Notes: generated by a model from the sequence alone, not told the origin. A stretch of DNA of 42,559 nucleotides from Oscillospiraceae bacterium (GCA_017405865.1 JAFQZN010000031.1:1-42559), one strand, 5' to 3'; positions 7,616 through 19,397 are shown, numbered from the stretch's first letter. Translations and numbers: made by a program.

Positions 7616-7879
7616 ATGCCGAAAAAACTCATCAAGGCAGTGTACGCGCTGAATTATATCTTCCAGGCGGCGTTCAGCATGCTCGTCCCGGCAGGGCTTC
7701 TGATTCTCGGCGGCTGGTATTTGAACAGCCGGTGCGGCTGGGGCAAGTGGGTGCTTGTCGTTGCCATCGTCCTCGGCGTGGCGTTCGGCTTCTACAGCAT
7801 GATCTACTACATCGTCAAGACGAAAGACTACGTCGATCCGACGGAGCATAAAGGAGAGGACAATGGAACGTCGAAATAA
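7616..7879 (+). CDS. atpZ: AtpZ/AtpI-type small membrane protein
   Basis: An 87-residue protein with two predicted transmembrane helices (about residues 10-35 and 42-65) and a charged tail. It matches the AtpZ/AtpI family encoded at the head of many atp operons, proposed to help c-ring assembly or Mg2+/Ca2+ handling. The function is known only by association. ATG 7616 has AGGGAAGGG six bases upstream; a longer in-frame start at 7565 would lie within the promoter. Its 3' end overlaps atpI by 17 bp, implying coupled translation. Confidence 0.8.
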   Translation: MPKKLIKAVYALNYIFQAAFSMLVPAGLLILGGWYLNSRCGWGKWVLVVAIVLGVAFGFYSMIYYIVKTKDYVDPTEHKGEDNGTSK

Positions 7880-8261
7880 GGCAGTCGAGGCGCTGCGGTC
7901 GATGCTGCCGATCCTCTTGATCGCCGTGGCGCTGACGGGCGTGATGATCGGCGTTTACGCGCTGCTCGGTAAGCTGACGGGAAAAGTCCTGCTCGGCGCC
8001 TTGCTCGGCACGGCGGCGGCGCTGCTCAATTTTGCGGTGATGACCTTCTCCGTCGTCAAGGCAGAGAGCGCGGAAAGTCCGGAGCGCGGCGCGCTGCAGG
8101 TGCGCCTGAATTACGTCATTCGCATGCTCGTGCTGGCGGCGGCGCTGATTGTCGCGCTGAAAACTGACCTGTTCGATCCGGTGGCAACGGTGCTTCCGCT
8201 CTGCTTCACCCGCATCGCGATATTTATCTCTGAAATCTTTCGGAAGAAGGAGGCGAACTGA
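7863..8261 (+). CDS. atpI: ATP synthase protein I
   Basis: A 132-residue membrane protein with four predicted helices (about 13-35, 38-62, 82-100, 104-124), matching the ATP synthase I chain family that assists c-ring assembly. Its position between atpZ and atpB is the standard one. AGGAGAGG before ATG 7863 lies inside atpZ. Two bases separate its stop from the atpB start. Confidence 0.85.
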   Translation: MERRNKAVEALRSMLPILLIAVALTGVMIGVYALLGKLTGKVLLGALLGTAAALLNFAVMTFSVVKAESAESPERGALQVRLNYVIRMLVLAAALIVALKTDLFDPVATVLPLCFTRIAIFISEIFRKKEAN

Positions 8262-8263
8262 TC

Positions 8264-9025
8264 ATGGACGGTATCGGCAACGGTCCGAGAATACTGCTGG
8301 AATTTAACCTGTTCGGACTGCACGTGAGCATCACCCAGACGGTGCTTTCCTCGTTTATCGTCATGGTGGTTTTGCTGATTTTGAGCTGGCGGCTCGGCAA
8401 GGGACTTGAGAAGCGTCCGACGCGCCGGCAGGTGCTCGTGGAAAAGGGCGTTTCGATCCTATACAATCTGGTCGAGGACACCATGGGCAAGCACAACAGC
8501 CACTTCACGCCCTTCATCGGCGCGCTGTTCTGCTCCTCCGTGCTGGGGACGCTGATCAGCCTGTTCGGCGGCGTCTTCCGCAGCGCGACGGCGGACCTCA
8601 GCACGACGATCACGTGGGCACTGATCGTGACGGTCATGGTCTGGTATCACAACATCAAGCGCAACGGCTTCTTCGGCTGGCTCAAGGGCTTTACGGAGCC
8701 GGTCGCCGTGATGACGCCGATGAATATCATGAGCGAGATCGCGCAGCCGATCTCCATGTCGTTCCGTCACTTCGGCAATATCGCCGGCGGCGGCGTGCTG
8801 ACGACGATGATCTACGGGGCGCTGGCAGCGGGCAGCTCGCTGATCTTGAGCTGGATCCCCAATGAGATCATCCGCTCCATTCCGTTTTTGCAGGTCGGCA
8901 TCCCCGCCTTCCTGTCCATCTATTTCGATCTCTTTACCGGCTTTATCCAGGCGCTGGTCTTCTGTATGCTGACCATGGTCTACGTGGGCGCTGCCTGCCC
9001 GCCGCCGGAAGAAACGGCAGCCTGA
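8264..9025 (+). CDS. atpB: F-type ATP synthase subunit a
   Basis: Membrane stator subunit a, which forms the ion half-channels facing the c-ring. The 253 residues contain the family's essential Arg in SFRHFGNIAGG (about residue 167) and the conserved QPISMS stretch just before it. Five to six hydrophobic segments are visible. GGAGG lies upstream of ATG 8264. It ends in a Pro/Glu-rich tail. The gene order a-c-b-delta-alpha-gamma-beta-epsilon follows. Confidence 0.95.
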   Translation: MDGIGNGPRILLEFNLFGLHVSITQTVLSSFIVMVVLLILSWRLGKGLEKRPTRRQVLVEKGVSILYNLVEDTMGKHNSHFTPFIGALFCSSVLGTLISLFGGVFRSATADLSTTITWALIVTVMVWYHNIKRNGFFGWLKGFTEPVAVMTPMNIMSEIAQPISMSFRHFGNIAGGGVLTTMIYGALAAGSSLILSWIPNEIIRSIPFLQVGIPAFLSIYFDLFTGFIQALVFCMLTMVYVGAACPPPEETAA

Positions 9026-9037
9026 AACTGCAATTAA

Positions 9038-9301
<264 letters not shown>

Positions 9302-9341
9302 TTTGGAGCATACCGAAGTCTAACGAAAGGAGAGATGCGGC

Positions 9342-9860
9342 TTGGATTTTTTAACCGGATTTGAGAGCTTCGTGGGCGTCAACCCGTGGACGTGCCTGTT
9401 TACCTTGTGCAATCTTTTGATCCTGTACAAGTTTATGAAAAAGCTCCTGTTCAAGCCTGTCAAAAACATGATCGATTCGCGTCAGCAGGAGATCGACGAT
9501 CTCTATGCCGACGCCAACGCTTCCAAGGAAGCCGCCGCCGAGCTGAAAAGTCAGTACGAGGCGCGCCTGACCGAGGCGAACGCCGAGAAGGAAGCGATCC
9601 TCAAGGACGCCTACCGCAAGGCACAGCTGCGCGACGAGGAAATGCTCCGCGAGGCGCAGGAAAAGGCGGCGCAGACGCTCCGCCGCGCCGACGAGCAGAT
9701 CGCGCTGGAGAAGAAGCGCGCAATGAACGACATCAAGGACGAGGTGTCCGTGATGGCGGTGGACATTGCGTCCGCCGTGCTGGCGCGCGACGTCAAAAAG
9801 AGCGAGCATGCTGCGCTGATCGACTCCTTCATCGAGAATCTGGGGGAGAGCCATGATTGA
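9342..9860 (+). CDS. atpF: F-type ATP synthase subunit b
   Basis: Peripheral-stalk subunit of 172 residues. One N-terminal membrane helix (about 13-32) is followed by a long charged coiled coil rich in Glu, Lys and Ala (about 40-150). I chose the TTG at 9342 as start because AAAGGAGAG lies 8 bases upstream and the frame has no ATG before the membrane helix. The nearby ATG 9335 is in another frame that closes at once. The last 8 bp overlap atpH. Confidence 0.92.
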   Translation: MDFLTGFESFVGVNPWTCLFTLCNLLILYKFMKKLLFKPVKNMIDSRQQEIDDLYADANASKEAAAELKSQYEARLTEANAEKEAILKDAYRKAQLRDEEMLREAQEKAAQTLRRADEQIALEKKRAMNDIKDEVSVMAVDIASAVLARDVKKSEHAALIDSFIENLGESHD

Positions 9861-10386
9861 CGCGGCGGGCTACGGGAAAGCCCTGTTTGAGCTTGCCTCG
9901 GAAAGCGGCGCCGACACGCAGGTGCGGGAGGAATTGGAGCTCATCCGCGCGGCGTTTTTGCAGCAGCCGGACTATGTGACCCTGCTGGATACCCCGGCGC
10001 TTGCCACGGAGGAAAAGCTGCGCCTGCTGCGCGAGGCGTTCGGCTCGATGGAGCCTACGGTGCTGAACTTTATCAGCATCCTGTGCGAAAAGCGCTCATG
10101 CTATCAGTTTTCCGCCTGCGCGGACGTCTTTAACGCCTGCTACGACGAGGCGCACGACCTTCTGCGGGCTACCGCGATCACGGCGGTTCCCATGCAGGAG
10201 CGGCAGCAGGAGGCGCTGAAGCAAAAACTCTCTGGCATCACAGGCAAGACCGTGATCCTGACCAACCGCATCGACGAAACGCTGATCGGCGGCATGACGC
10301 TGCGGTACGGCGGGGTGCAGCTGGACGACAGCATCCGGTCAAGGTTGGACAAGCTGCGCCGCAGCCTGTCCGACACGATAGTATAA
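9853..10386 (+). CDS. atpH: F-type ATP synthase subunit delta
   Basis: F1 delta subunit of 177 residues joining the peripheral stalk to the alpha3beta3 head. The N-terminal helical bundle begins [15 protein letters not shown]. The C-terminal family signature is visible near residues 140-165 ([20 protein letters not shown]). The start overlaps atpF by 8 bp, with GGGGGAG inside atpF as ribosome site. Confidence 0.93.
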   Translation: MIDAAGYGKALFELASESGADTQVREELELIRAAFLQQPDYVTLLDTPALATEEKLRLLREAFGSMEPTVLNFISILCEKRSCYQFSACADVFNACYDEAHDLLRATAITAVPMQERQQEALKQKLSGITGKTVILTNRIDETLIGGMTLRYGGVQLDDSIRSRLDKLRRSLSDTIV

Positions 10387-10402
10387 TAAGGTTGGTGAAA
10401 CC

Positions 10403-11917
10403 GTGAATCTGAAAATTGACGACATCAGCAAGATCATAAAGGATCAGATCAAGACCTACGCGTCCAAGACGCAGCAGGACGAGATCGGCTACGTCATCCA
10501 GGTCGGCGACGGCATCGCAAAGGTGCACGGTCTGGATAAGTGCAAGGCAAACGAGCTTTTGCGCTTTGAGAACGATTCGTTCGGCATGGCGCTGAACCTC
10601 GAGGAGAGCTTCGTCAGCGTCGTTATGCTCGGCACGGACGTCGGCATTTCCGAGGGCAGCCTCGTCAAGCGCACGGGACAGGTCGTTTCCGTCCCCGTCG
10701 GCGAGGCGCTGATCGGTCGCGTCGTGGACGCGCTGGGTCAGCCGATCGACGGCAAGGGTCCGATCAGCTCAACGGAAATGCGCCCGATCGAGCGCAACGC
10801 CCCCGGCATCATCGAAAGAAAATCCGTCTCCGTTCCGCTGCAGACCGGCATCAAGGCGATCGACTCCATGATCCCGATCGGTCGCGGTCAGCGTGAGCTG
10901 ATCATCGGCGACCGCCAGACCGGCAAGACGGTCATTGCGACGGACACTATCATCAACCAGAAGGGCAAGGGCGTGACCTGCATCTACGTCGCGATCGGTC
11001 AGAAGCGCTCCACGGTCGCCCAGCTGGTCGATACGTTAGAGAAGAACGGCGCAATGGACTATACCATCGTCGTCTCCGCGACTGCCTCGGAGCTGGCTCC
11101 CCTGCAGTATATCGCGCCCTACTCCGGCTGCACGATGGGCGAATACTTCATGGATCAGGGCAAGGACGTCCTCATCATCTATGACGACCTGTCCAAGCAC
11201 GCGGTCGCTTACCGCGCCCTGTCGCTTCTGATCCGCCGCCCGCCCGGACGCGAGGCGTACCCCGGCGACGTGTTCTATCTGCATTCGAGACTCCTGGAGC
11301 GCGCTGCGCGCGTTGCGCCGGAATACGGCGGCGGCTCTCTGACCGCCCTGCCGATCATCGAGACGCAGGCGGGCGACGTCTCCGCCTATATCCCCACGAA
11401 CGTCATTTCCATTACCGACGGTCAGATCTATCTGGAATCCGAGCTCTTCCACGCCGGCGTCCGTCCCGCCATCAACCCGGGCATTTCCGTGTCCCGTGTC
11501 GGCGGCAGCGCGCAGATCAAGGCAATGAAGAAGGTCGCGGGCTCTCTGAAGCTGATGTACTCCCAGTACCGCGAGCTGCAGTCGTTTGCGCAGTTCGGCT
11601 CCGATCTGGACGCCGATACCAAGGCGCGGCTGGCGCAGGGCGCACGCATCGTGGAGATTTTGAAGCAGAACCGCAACAGTCCCATCGACGTGGAGCTGCA
11701 GGTCTGCATCATCTATGCCGTCACGCAGGATCTGCTGGCGGAAGTCCCCGTGGAGAAGATCCACGACTTCGAGACGGCGCTGTTCGAGTATCTGACGGTG
11801 CAGCGCCCTGGCATTTTGGAGAGCATCCGCGACGAGGGCGTGCTCACCAAGCCCAATGAGGAAGAGCTGCGCAGCGCCATTGCGGCGGTCAAAGAGCAGT
11901 TTGTCACAAAGGAGTAA
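10403..11917 (+). CDS. atpA: F-type ATP synthase subunit alpha
   Basis: Non-catalytic nucleotide-binding subunit of F1, 504 residues, typical length. Walker A GDRQTGKT lies at about residues 169-176, and the alpha-chain signature region [17 protein letters not shown] is intact. Translation begins at a GTG (10403), with a weak GGTTGGTG site upstream. No ATG in this frame precedes the conserved N-terminal segment. A 16-bp gap separates it from atpH and 3 bp from atpG. Confidence 0.98.
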   Translation: MNLKIDDISKIIKDQIKTYASKTQQDEIGYVIQVGDGIAKVHGLDKCKANELLRFENDSFGMALNLEESFVSVVMLGTDVGISEGSLVKRTGQVVSVPVGEALIGRVVDALGQPIDGKGPISSTEMRPIERNAPGIIERKSVSVPLQTGIKAIDSMIPIGRGQRELIIGDRQTGKTVIATDTIINQKGKGVTCIYVAIGQKRSTVAQLVDTLEKNGAMDYTIVVSATASELAPLQYIAPYSGCTMGEYFMDQGKDVLIIYDDLSKHAVAYRALSLLIRRPPGREAYPGDVFYLHSRLLERAARVAPEYGGGSLTALPIIETQAGDVSAYIPTNVISITDGQIYLESELFHAGVRPAINPGISVSRVGGSAQIKAMKKVAGSLKLMYSQYRELQSFAQFGSDLDADTKARLAQGARIVEILKQNRNSPIDVELQVCIIYAVTQDLLAEVPVEKIHDFETALFEYLTVQRPGILESIRDEGVLTKPNEEELRSAIAAVKEQFVTKE

Positions 11918-11920
11918 GCC

Positions 11921-12763
11921 ATGTCGGGAGCGTCGATGAAGCAAATCAAGACGCGCATCAGAAGCGTCGAAAGCACCCGGCAGATCACCAAAGCGATGGA
12001 GCTGGTGGCGACGAGCAAGCTGCGCAAGGCAAAGCAGCGCGCCGAGAACACCCGCCCGTACCATGAGGTGCTGGCGCAGGCGATCTCCTCTTTGCAGGCA
12101 GGCGCGGCGGATGCGCCGACGGTCTATGCCGCCCAGCGTGAGGTCAAGCGCACCTGCTATGTCGTCATTGCGGGCGACCGCGGTCTGGCGGGCGGCTATA
12201 ACGCCAACCTCTTCCGCATGGTCAAGGGCATGACCGAGGGGCAGGACTACTGCGTTCTGCCCGTGGGCAAAAAGTCCATGGAGCATTTTCAGCGTCTCGG
12301 CGCGGAGCTGGTCAGCACCTACTTCGGCGTGACCGGCACCGTCGGCGTCAGCGACTGCGCGCAGATGGCAAAACTGCTGTGCGACGGCTTCGCGGAAGGA
12401 AAGTATGACCGCGTGATCGTCGCCTATACGCGCTTCCAGTCGATGCTGTCGCAGGTTCCCACGACCGAGGAGCTTCTGCCGCTGCACCTGACAGAGGCGA
12501 AAACCAACGCAGGCGCGCTGGTGGAGGGTTCTGCGGAAGCGCTGATCGCAAAGATCGTTCCGCAGTACGTCTCCGGCATCCTCTTTGCCGCCCTCTGTGA
12601 GGCGGCTGCCTCCGAGCACGGCGCGCGCCGCACCGCGATGAACTCCGCAAACAAGAACGCTTCCGAGATCATCGACACGCTGGTGCTGCACTACAACCGC
12701 GCGCGGCAGGCGGTCATTACGCAGGAAATCACCGAAATTGTCTCCGGCGCGGAAGCGCTGTAG
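11921..12763 (+). CDS. atpG: F-type ATP synthase subunit gamma
   Basis: Central-shaft subunit of 280 residues. Both long terminal helices of the coiled-coil shaft are present: residues 6-55 begin MKQIKTRIRSVESTRQITKA, and the C-terminal helix ends with ARQAVITQEITEIVSGAEAL. AAGGAG spans the atpA stop codon and supports ATG 11921; a second ATG at 11936 would remove only five residues. Confidence 0.95.
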   Translation: MSGASMKQIKTRIRSVESTRQITKAMELVATSKLRKAKQRAENTRPYHEVLAQAISSLQAGAADAPTVYAAQREVKRTCYVVIAGDRGLAGGYNANLFRMVKGMTEGQDYCVLPVGKKSMEHFQRLGAELVSTYFGVTGTVGVSDCAQMAKLLCDGFAEGKYDRVIVAYTRFQSMLSQVPTTEELLPLHLTEAKTNAGALVEGSAEALIAKIVPQYVSGILFAALCEAAASEHGARRTAMNSANKNASEIIDTLVLHYNRARQAVITQEITEIVSGAEAL

Positions 12764-14577
<1,814 letters not shown>

Positions 14578-14593
14578 GCAGGAGGAGCTCAAT

Positions 14594-15196
14594 ATGGACA
14601 TCCTTGAAATCATCGGTTATTTCTCTACGGCGCTCGTTCTGGTGTCGTTCCTGATGGCTTCGGTCGTCAAGCTGCGCATCATCAACACGATCGGCTCCGG
14701 CATCTTCGTGGTCTATGCGATCCTGATCGGCTCATATCCTACGGCGGTCATGAATCTGGGCATCGTGTGCATCAATGTTTACTTTCTCGTCCGCCTGCTG
14801 CGAGCGGAAAAGCTCACGACCATGCTGCCGATCGAAACAGACAATGCCTATCTCAAGGAGTTTATGACCTTCTACGGCGCGGACATGCAGCGCTTCTTCC
14901 CCGAGGTCGCGCTGGAAAAGGACACGGCGGACGCGGCGTATTTCGTCTATTACGACCTCGTGCCGGTGGGCGTCCTGCTGGGCAAAAAGCAGGACGACGG
15001 CTCGCTGCGCATCCTCGTGGACTACTCCACGCCGAAGTACCGTGATGCCTCCGTCGGCAGATTCCTGCACAAGAAGCTGCTGGCGAATGAGTACACCTGT
15101 CTGGAGTTCGTCGATCCGTCGGAGAAGCACGAGAAGTATCTCCACTCCGTCGGCTTCGTCAAGGACGGCAACGTCTACCGCCTGAAGAAGCAGTAA
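14594..15196 (+). CDS. YgjV-like membrane protein with C-terminal GNAT-like domain
   Basis: A 200-residue protein of unknown function. The N-terminal 75 residues contain three hydrophobic helices (about 5-23, 27-46, 50-68), like the YgjV inner-membrane family (first helix IIGYFSTALVLVSF). From about residue 78 the protein is soluble, and RFLHKKLLANEYTCLEFVDP with KYLHSVGFVKDGNVY at its end resembles the last strands and helix of a GNAT acetyltransferase. No acetyl-CoA P-loop (Q/RxxGxG/A) is clear, so catalysis is doubtful. It lies 16 bp after atpC with GCAGGAGG as ribosome site and before a terminator, so it is probably the last gene of the atp transcript. Confidence 0.65.
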   Translation: MDILEIIGYFSTALVLVSFLMASVVKLRIINTIGSGIFVVYAILIGSYPTAVMNLGIVCINVYFLVRLLRAEKLTTMLPIETDNAYLKEFMTFYGADMQRFFPEVALEKDTADAAYFVYYDLVPVGVLLGKKQDDGSLRILVDYSTPKYRDASVGRFLHKKLLANEYTCLEFVDPSEKHEKYLHSVGFVKDGNVYRLKKQ

Positions 15197-15206
15197 TCAG
15201 TAAATG

Positions 15207-15248
15207 AAGAACACGCTCCGCGTCTTATTTGACGCAGAGCGTGTTCTT
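15207..15248. terminator. Bidirectional terminator between the atp and sulfur operons
   Basis: Arms AAGAACACGCTC and GAGCGTGTTCTT with an additional inner GCGTC/GACGC stem. A T run follows on the plus strand (TTCTTTTTT) and A residues precede it for the minus strand. The convergent operons ending at 15196 (+) and 15251 (-) both end here. Confidence 0.85.
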
Positions 15249-15250
15249 TT

Positions 15251-15679
15251 TTATATCGAGTAGTTGTCTGCAAGGTCGGTTTGGATAATATCGGCAAGGG
15301 TCTTGCTGTCAAAAAACTCGTTGATGAGGCGGAAAAGCTCCACCCAAAGCGGATATGTGCGGCATTCATATTCCCGCTCGCAGGGCTTCGCGTCGCATTC
15401 CAGACAGGCCACCGGCGCAAGATCGCCCTCGGTTAAGCGGAGAACGTCGCCGATCCGCAGCTCCTCCGGCGCTTTGACCAGACGGTAGCCGCCGCCCTTG
15501 CCCTGTACGCCGTCCACGATGCCGTTCTTTACTAAAACGGGGATGATGCGTTCCAAGTATTTCAGAGAAATGCCCTGCCGCTCGGCGACGTCCTTCATCG
15601 GCACATAGCCGTCCTTTGCATGCTCGGCAAGGTCGATCAGTACGCGCAGGGCGTAGCGCCCTCTGGTTGAGATCATCAT
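15251..15679 (-). CDS. Rrf2-family regulator with cysteine cluster (IscR-like)
   Basis: A 142-residue winged-helix regulator. The N-terminal MISTRGRYALRVLIDLA and the recognition region ISLKYLERIIPVLVKNGIV (about 37-55) are typical of Rrf2 proteins. Cys92, Cys95, Cys100 and Cys106 lie in CLECDAKPCEREYEC, the region that holds the [2Fe-2S] cluster in IscR and NsrR. I infer an Fe-S or thiol sensor. It is the last gene of the operon carrying nifS, nifU and cysK, and the operon promoter bears two palindromic operators, so feedback control of the whole unit is likely. Start: AGAGGT lies seven bases from the first of two adjacent ATGs. It could be called IscR or CymR; the sequence alone does not decide. 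Confidence 0.9.
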   Translation of the reverse strand: MMISTRGRYALRVLIDLAEHAKDGYVPMKDVAERQGISLKYLERIIPVLVKNGIVDGVQGKGGGYRLVKAPEELRIGDVLRLTEGDLAPVACLECDAKPCEREYECRTYPLWVELFRLINEFFDSKTLADIIQTDLADNYSI

Positions 15680-15734
15680 AAGTCATACCTCTTCTCAATG
15701 GAATGATACCATAAATCAGACGTTATTTCAATCG

Positions 15735-16805
15735 TCATCTTCGCGCAATGACGCCGCCGCCGAGGACGGTATCTCCCTGATACAGTACTGCGGCCTGCCC
15801 GGGCGTGATCGCGCGCTGCGGCTCGTCAAAGCGCAGCTGCACGGCGCCGTCCTCTGTCGGGACGGCGGTAGCCCACTGCTCCGGCTGACGGTAGCGGATT
15901 TTTGCTTTACAGCGAATTGCATTTTGCGGCGTTTTGCCGCTGATCCAATGAAATGCACGCACTATGGCGTCACTGCGGAACAAATCGCTGTTTTCGCCGA
16001 GCACTACCGTGTTACTTTCGGGGGAAATATCGCAAACGTAGAGCGGCTCCGGCGCGGAAATGCCAAGCCCTCTTCTTTGGCCGATCGTGTAGTGAAGGAT
16101 TCCTCTGTGCCGACCGAGAATGTGTCCGTTTTTGTCCGTAAAATCACCGGGCACGGGCTGCCTGCCGGAAATGCGCTGTACGACGCTTGCGTAATCGCCG
16201 TTCGGCACGAAGCAAATATCCTGACTGTCCGGCTTCTGCGCATTGCAAAAGCCGCTTCGCTCCGCCATGGCGCGCACCTCCGACTTTTTCAGGTCGCCGA
16301 GCGGGAAGACGGTATGCGCAAGCTGCTTCTGCGTCAGATGATACAGCACATAGCTCTGATCCTTTGATTCATCAAGGGCTTTTTTCAGAACAAAACTGCC
16401 GTTTTCCTTTTCAATTCTTGCATAATGCCCCGTCACGATACAATCACAGCCGAGGAGCACGGCGCGCTGATAGAGCTTCTGGAATTTCAGATAGGTGTTG
16501 CAGTCAATGCAGGGATTCGGCGTGATCCCGTTTTCGTAGCTGTCTGCGAATTTCCGGATCACTTTTTGACGAAATTCCTCTGTAAAGTTAAAGACGTAAT
16601 ACGGAATGCCGAGACGATAGGCGACGCTTCTGGCGTCCTCCACGTCGTCGAGAGAACAGCAGGTTTTTGACCGCTCCACCCCAGCGTCCTCGTTTTGAAA
16701 GAGCTTCATCGTGCAGCCGATGCACGAATATCCGTTTTCAAGCATGAGTTTGGCGGCGAGGGATGAATCCACGCCGCCGCTCATTGCAATCAGTGCCTTT
16801 TTCAT
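15735..16805 (-). CDS. mnmA: tRNA-specific 2-thiouridylase MnmA
   Basis: Makes 2-thiouridine at the wobble position (U34) of tRNA-Lys, -Glu and -Gln, using sulfur relayed from a cysteine desulfurase and ATP. The 356 residues contain the PP-loop SGGVDSS (9-15) and the two catalytic cysteines, Cys99 in NPCIDC and Cys198 in QDICFV. The C-terminal beta-barrel that grips tRNA begins near HYTIGQRRGLG. It lies three bases after nifU in the operon, which links the desulfurase to tRNA thiolation. Confidence 0.97.
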   Translation of the reverse strand: MKKALIAMSGGVDSSLAAKLMLENGYSCIGCTMKLFQNEDAGVERSKTCCSLDDVEDARSVAYRLGIPYYVFNFTEEFRQKVIRKFADSYENGITPNPCIDCNTYLKFQKLYQRAVLLGCDCIVTGHYARIEKENGSFVLKKALDESKDQSYVLYHLTQKQLAHTVFPLGDLKKSEVRAMAERSGFCNAQKPDSQDICFVPNGDYASVVQRISGRQPVPGDFTDKNGHILGRHRGILHYTIGQRRGLGISAPEPLYVCDISPESNTVVLGENSDLFRSDAIVRAFHWISGKTPQNAIRCKAKIRYRQPEQWATAVPTEDGAVQLRFDEPQRAITPGQAAVLYQGDTVLGGGVIARR

Positions 16806-16808
16806 TTG

Positions 16809-17240
16809 TTACAGTTCGCAATGCTCGCAGCTTTCGCACTGCGGGAACTGCGAGCGGTCGTAGTCGATGCCGTTCTTTTCGTAGTAGTCCTGCAGCGCCT
16901 TTTTGATCGCCTCCTCGGCGAGGACGGAGCAGTGCAGCTTGTGCGCGGGCAGACCGTCCAGCGCCTCGGCGACCGCCTTGTTCGTCAGCTTCAGCGCCTC
17001 CGAGACAGGCTTGCCCTTGATGAGCTCCGTTGCCATCGAGCTGGATGCGATCGCGCTGCCGCAGCCGAAGGTTTCAAATTTTACATCAGATATGGTGTCG
17101 CCGTCGATCTTCAGGTACATTTTCATAATGTCGCCGCACTTGGCGTTGCCGACCTCGCCGACGCCGTCGGCGTCCTCGATCACGCCCACGTTGCGGGGAT
17201 TGCGGAAATGATCCATCACTTTTTCACTGTATAATGCCAT
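16809..17240 (-). CDS. nifU: Fe-S cluster scaffold NifU/IscU
   Basis: A 143-residue U-type scaffold on which new [2Fe-2S] or [4Fe-4S] clusters are assembled. The three ligand cysteines are present: Cys35 in NAKCGD with the partner Asp37, Cys60 in FGCGSA and Cys104 in LHCSVL. There is an extra C-terminal CESCEHC tail, common in Clostridial NifU-like proteins. No central [2Fe-2S] or C-terminal NifU domains, so it is the short form. It follows nifS by 10 bp. Confidence 0.95.
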   Translation of the reverse strand: MALYSEKVMDHFRNPRNVGVIEDADGVGEVGNAKCGDIMKMYLKIDGDTISDVKFETFGCGSAIASSSMATELIKGKPVSEALKLTNKAVAEALDGLPAHKLHCSVLAEEAIKKALQDYYEKNGIDYDRSQFPQCESCEHCEL

Positions 17241-17250
17241 AGCAATCGCC

Positions 17251-18450
17251 TCACTTAATGATAAATTCCCGTTTGCCGCTCTGCAGGTCGCGCCAGACCG
17301 GCGACATGCCGCGCAGATAGCTGACGACCTCCCTGACGGCCTGCACGGTGTAATCGACGTCCTCCTCGGTCGTTTCCCCGGACAGCGTCAGCCGCAGCGA
17401 GCCGTGGGCAACGTCGTGGACTCTGCCGATCGCGAGCAAGACATGGCTCGGGTCGAGCGAGCCGGAGGTGCAGGCAGAGCCGGACGAGGCGGCAATGCCC
17501 TTGTCGTCCAGCAGAAGCAGGAGCGATTCTCCCTCGATGCCCTCAAAGCAGAAATTCACGTTGCCGGGCAGCCGCTTTTCCCGGTCGCCGTTGAGCACGG
17601 CGTGAGGAATTGCGAACAGGCCGTCAATCAGCTTATCGCGCAGCGCGGTGAGCTTTTTTGCGTTTTCTGCCATCGAGGCGCAGGCTTCCTCCAGCGCCGC
17701 CGCCATACCCATGATTGCAGGCAGATTCTCCGTACCCGCGCGTTTGCCGCGCTCCTGTGCGCCGCCCTCGATCAGATTGGAAAGCGCGACGCCCTTGCGC
17801 GCAAAGAGCACACCGACGCCCTTCGGTCCGTGGAACTTGTGCGCCGAGAGGGACAGGAGGTCGATCTTCTGCGCGGTCACATCGACGCGAACGTGTCCTA
17901 CCGCCTGCACGGCGTCCGTGTGGAACAGAACGCCCTTCCGGCGACAAACCGCGCCGATCTCCGTGATTGGCTCAATCGTGCCGATCTCATTGTTGGCGTA
18001 CATGACCGTGACGAGGCAGGTGTCGTCCGTGATCGCGTCCTCCACCTGCTGCGGAGTAACCAGACCGTTTTCATCCACGTCCAGCAGAGTGACGGAGAAG
18101 CCCTCCTGTTCCAGCCGCTTCAGCGTGTGCAGGACGGCGTGATGCTCGATTTTTGTCGAGATAATGCGCTTTTTGCCCTGCCGCGCGCCGAGCGCTGCGG
18201 CGGAGCGGATCGCCTGATTGTCCGCCTCGCTGCCTCCGGAGGTGAAGGTGATTTCCCGCGCGGTGCAGCCGAGACAGGCGGCGATTCGCTCGCGGGCGTT
18301 TTGCAGCGCCTCGGCGGCAGCCTGCCCCGCAGAGTGGAGACTGGAGGGATTGCCGTAGACGCCGTCAAAATAGGGGAGCATCGCCTCGATCGCCGTCCGG
18401 CTCATTTTCGTGGTGGCGGCATTGTCGAGATAGATTGTACAGTTTGCCAT
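17251..18450 (-). CDS. nifS: Cysteine desulfurase NifS/IscS type
   Basis: PLP enzyme releasing sulfur from L-cysteine as a protein persulfide. The 399 residues contain PLP-binding Lys205 in SAHKFHGPKG, the His of IEHHAV and active-site Cys327 in SSGSACTSGSLDPS, the class I loop that donates to NifU/IscU. It is flanked by cysK (15-bp gap) and nifU, so cysteine made by CysK can feed cluster assembly and tRNA thiolation in one transcript. Confidence 0.96.
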   Translation of the reverse strand: MANCTIYLDNAATTKMSRTAIEAMLPYFDGVYGNPSSLHSAGQAAAEALQNARERIAACLGCTAREITFTSGGSEADNQAIRSAAALGARQGKKRIISTKIEHHAVLHTLKRLEQEGFSVTLLDVDENGLVTPQQVEDAITDDTCLVTVMYANNEIGTIEPITEIGAVCRRKGVLFHTDAVQAVGHVRVDVTAQKIDLLSLSAHKFHGPKGVGVLFARKGVALSNLIEGGAQERGKRAGTENLPAIMGMAAALEEACASMAENAKKLTALRDKLIDGLFAIPHAVLNGDREKRLPGNVNFCFEGIEGESLLLLLDDKGIAASSGSACTSGSLDPSHVLLAIGRVHDVAHGSLRLTLSGETTEEDVDYTVQAVREVVSYLRGMSPVWRDLQSGKREFIIK

Positions 18451-18464
18451 GGCAGTTCCTTCCG

Positions 18465-19397
18465 TTATTCCGCAAACAGTGCGGTCGAGAGATAGCGGTC
18501 GCCGGTGTCAGGCAGGAGGACGACGATGGTTTTGCCCTCGTTTTCGGGGCGCTTTGCAAGCTCGATCGCCGCGAACGCCGCCGCGCCGGAGGAAATGCCC
18601 ACCAGCACGCCCTCGCGTCTGCCGATCTCCTTGCCGGTGGCAAAGGCGTCTTCATTCGATACGGGGATGATCTCGTCATAGATCTTCGTGTTCAGCACGT
18701 CCGGCACGAAGCCTGCGCCGATGCCCTGAATCTTGTGGGCACCAGCAACGCCGGTCGAAAGCACGGCGGAGGAGGCGGGCTCGACCGCCACGACCTTCAC
18801 GGCGGGATTTTTGGATTTCAGATACTCGCCAACGCCCGTCACCGTGCCGCCCGTGCCGACGCCTGCGACGAAAATATCGACCGCGCCGTCGGTATCCTCA
18901 TAGATCTCGGGGCCGGTGGTTTCTCTGTGTGCCGTCGGGTTGGCGGGATTGACGAACTGACCGGGAATAAAACTGTTCGGAATCTGCTCTGCCAGCTCCG
19001 CAGCCTTGGCGATCGCGCCCTTCATGCCTTTTGAGCCCTCGGTCAGCACGATCTCTGCGCCATAGGCCTTCATGAGCTGGCGGCGTTCGACCGACATGGT
19101 CTCCGGCATGGTGATGATGATGCGGTAGCCGCGCGCGGCGGCGACGGAGGCAAGACCGATGCCCGTGTTGCCGGAGGTCGGCTCAATGATGACGGAGCCC
19201 TCCTTGAGCTTGCCGTCCGCCTCCGCCCTGTCGATCATCGCCTTGGCGATGCGGTCCTTGACGGAGCCTGCGGGGTTGAAATACTCGAGCTTGGCGACGA
19301 CCTTCGCCTTTAAGCCGTATGCTTTTTCGATGTGTGTCAATTCGAGAAGCGGTGTTTTTCCGATCAGCTGATCGGCGGAAGTATAAATGTTAGACAT
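18465..19397 (-). CDS. cysK: Cysteine synthase A (O-acetylserine sulfhydrylase)
   Basis: Forms L-cysteine from O-acetylserine and sulfide. The 310-residue PLP enzyme has Lys47 in NPAGSVKDR, the substrate loop EPTSGNTG and the PLP phosphate loop [10 protein letters not shown], all typical of CysK. Start MSNIYTS at 19397 follows AAAGGA at correct spacing; an open extension to 19454 has no ribosome site and overlaps metY2. It may be read from the operon promoter and from an internal promoter at 19426-19454. Confidence 0.96.
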   Translation of the reverse strand: MSNIYTSADQLIGKTPLLELTHIEKAYGLKAKVVAKLEYFNPAGSVKDRIAKAMIDRAEADGKLKEGSVIIEPTSGNTGIGLASVAAARGYRIIITMPETMSVERRQLMKAYGAEIVLTEGSKGMKGAIAKAAELAEQIPNSFIPGQFVNPANPTAHRETTGPEIYEDTDGAVDIFVAGVGTGGTVTGVGEYLKSKNPAVKVVAVEPASSAVLSTGVAGAHKIQGIGAGFVPDVLNTKIYDEIIPVSNEDAFATGKEIGRREGVLVGISSGAAAFAAIELAKRPENEGKTIVVLLPDTGDRYLSTALFAE

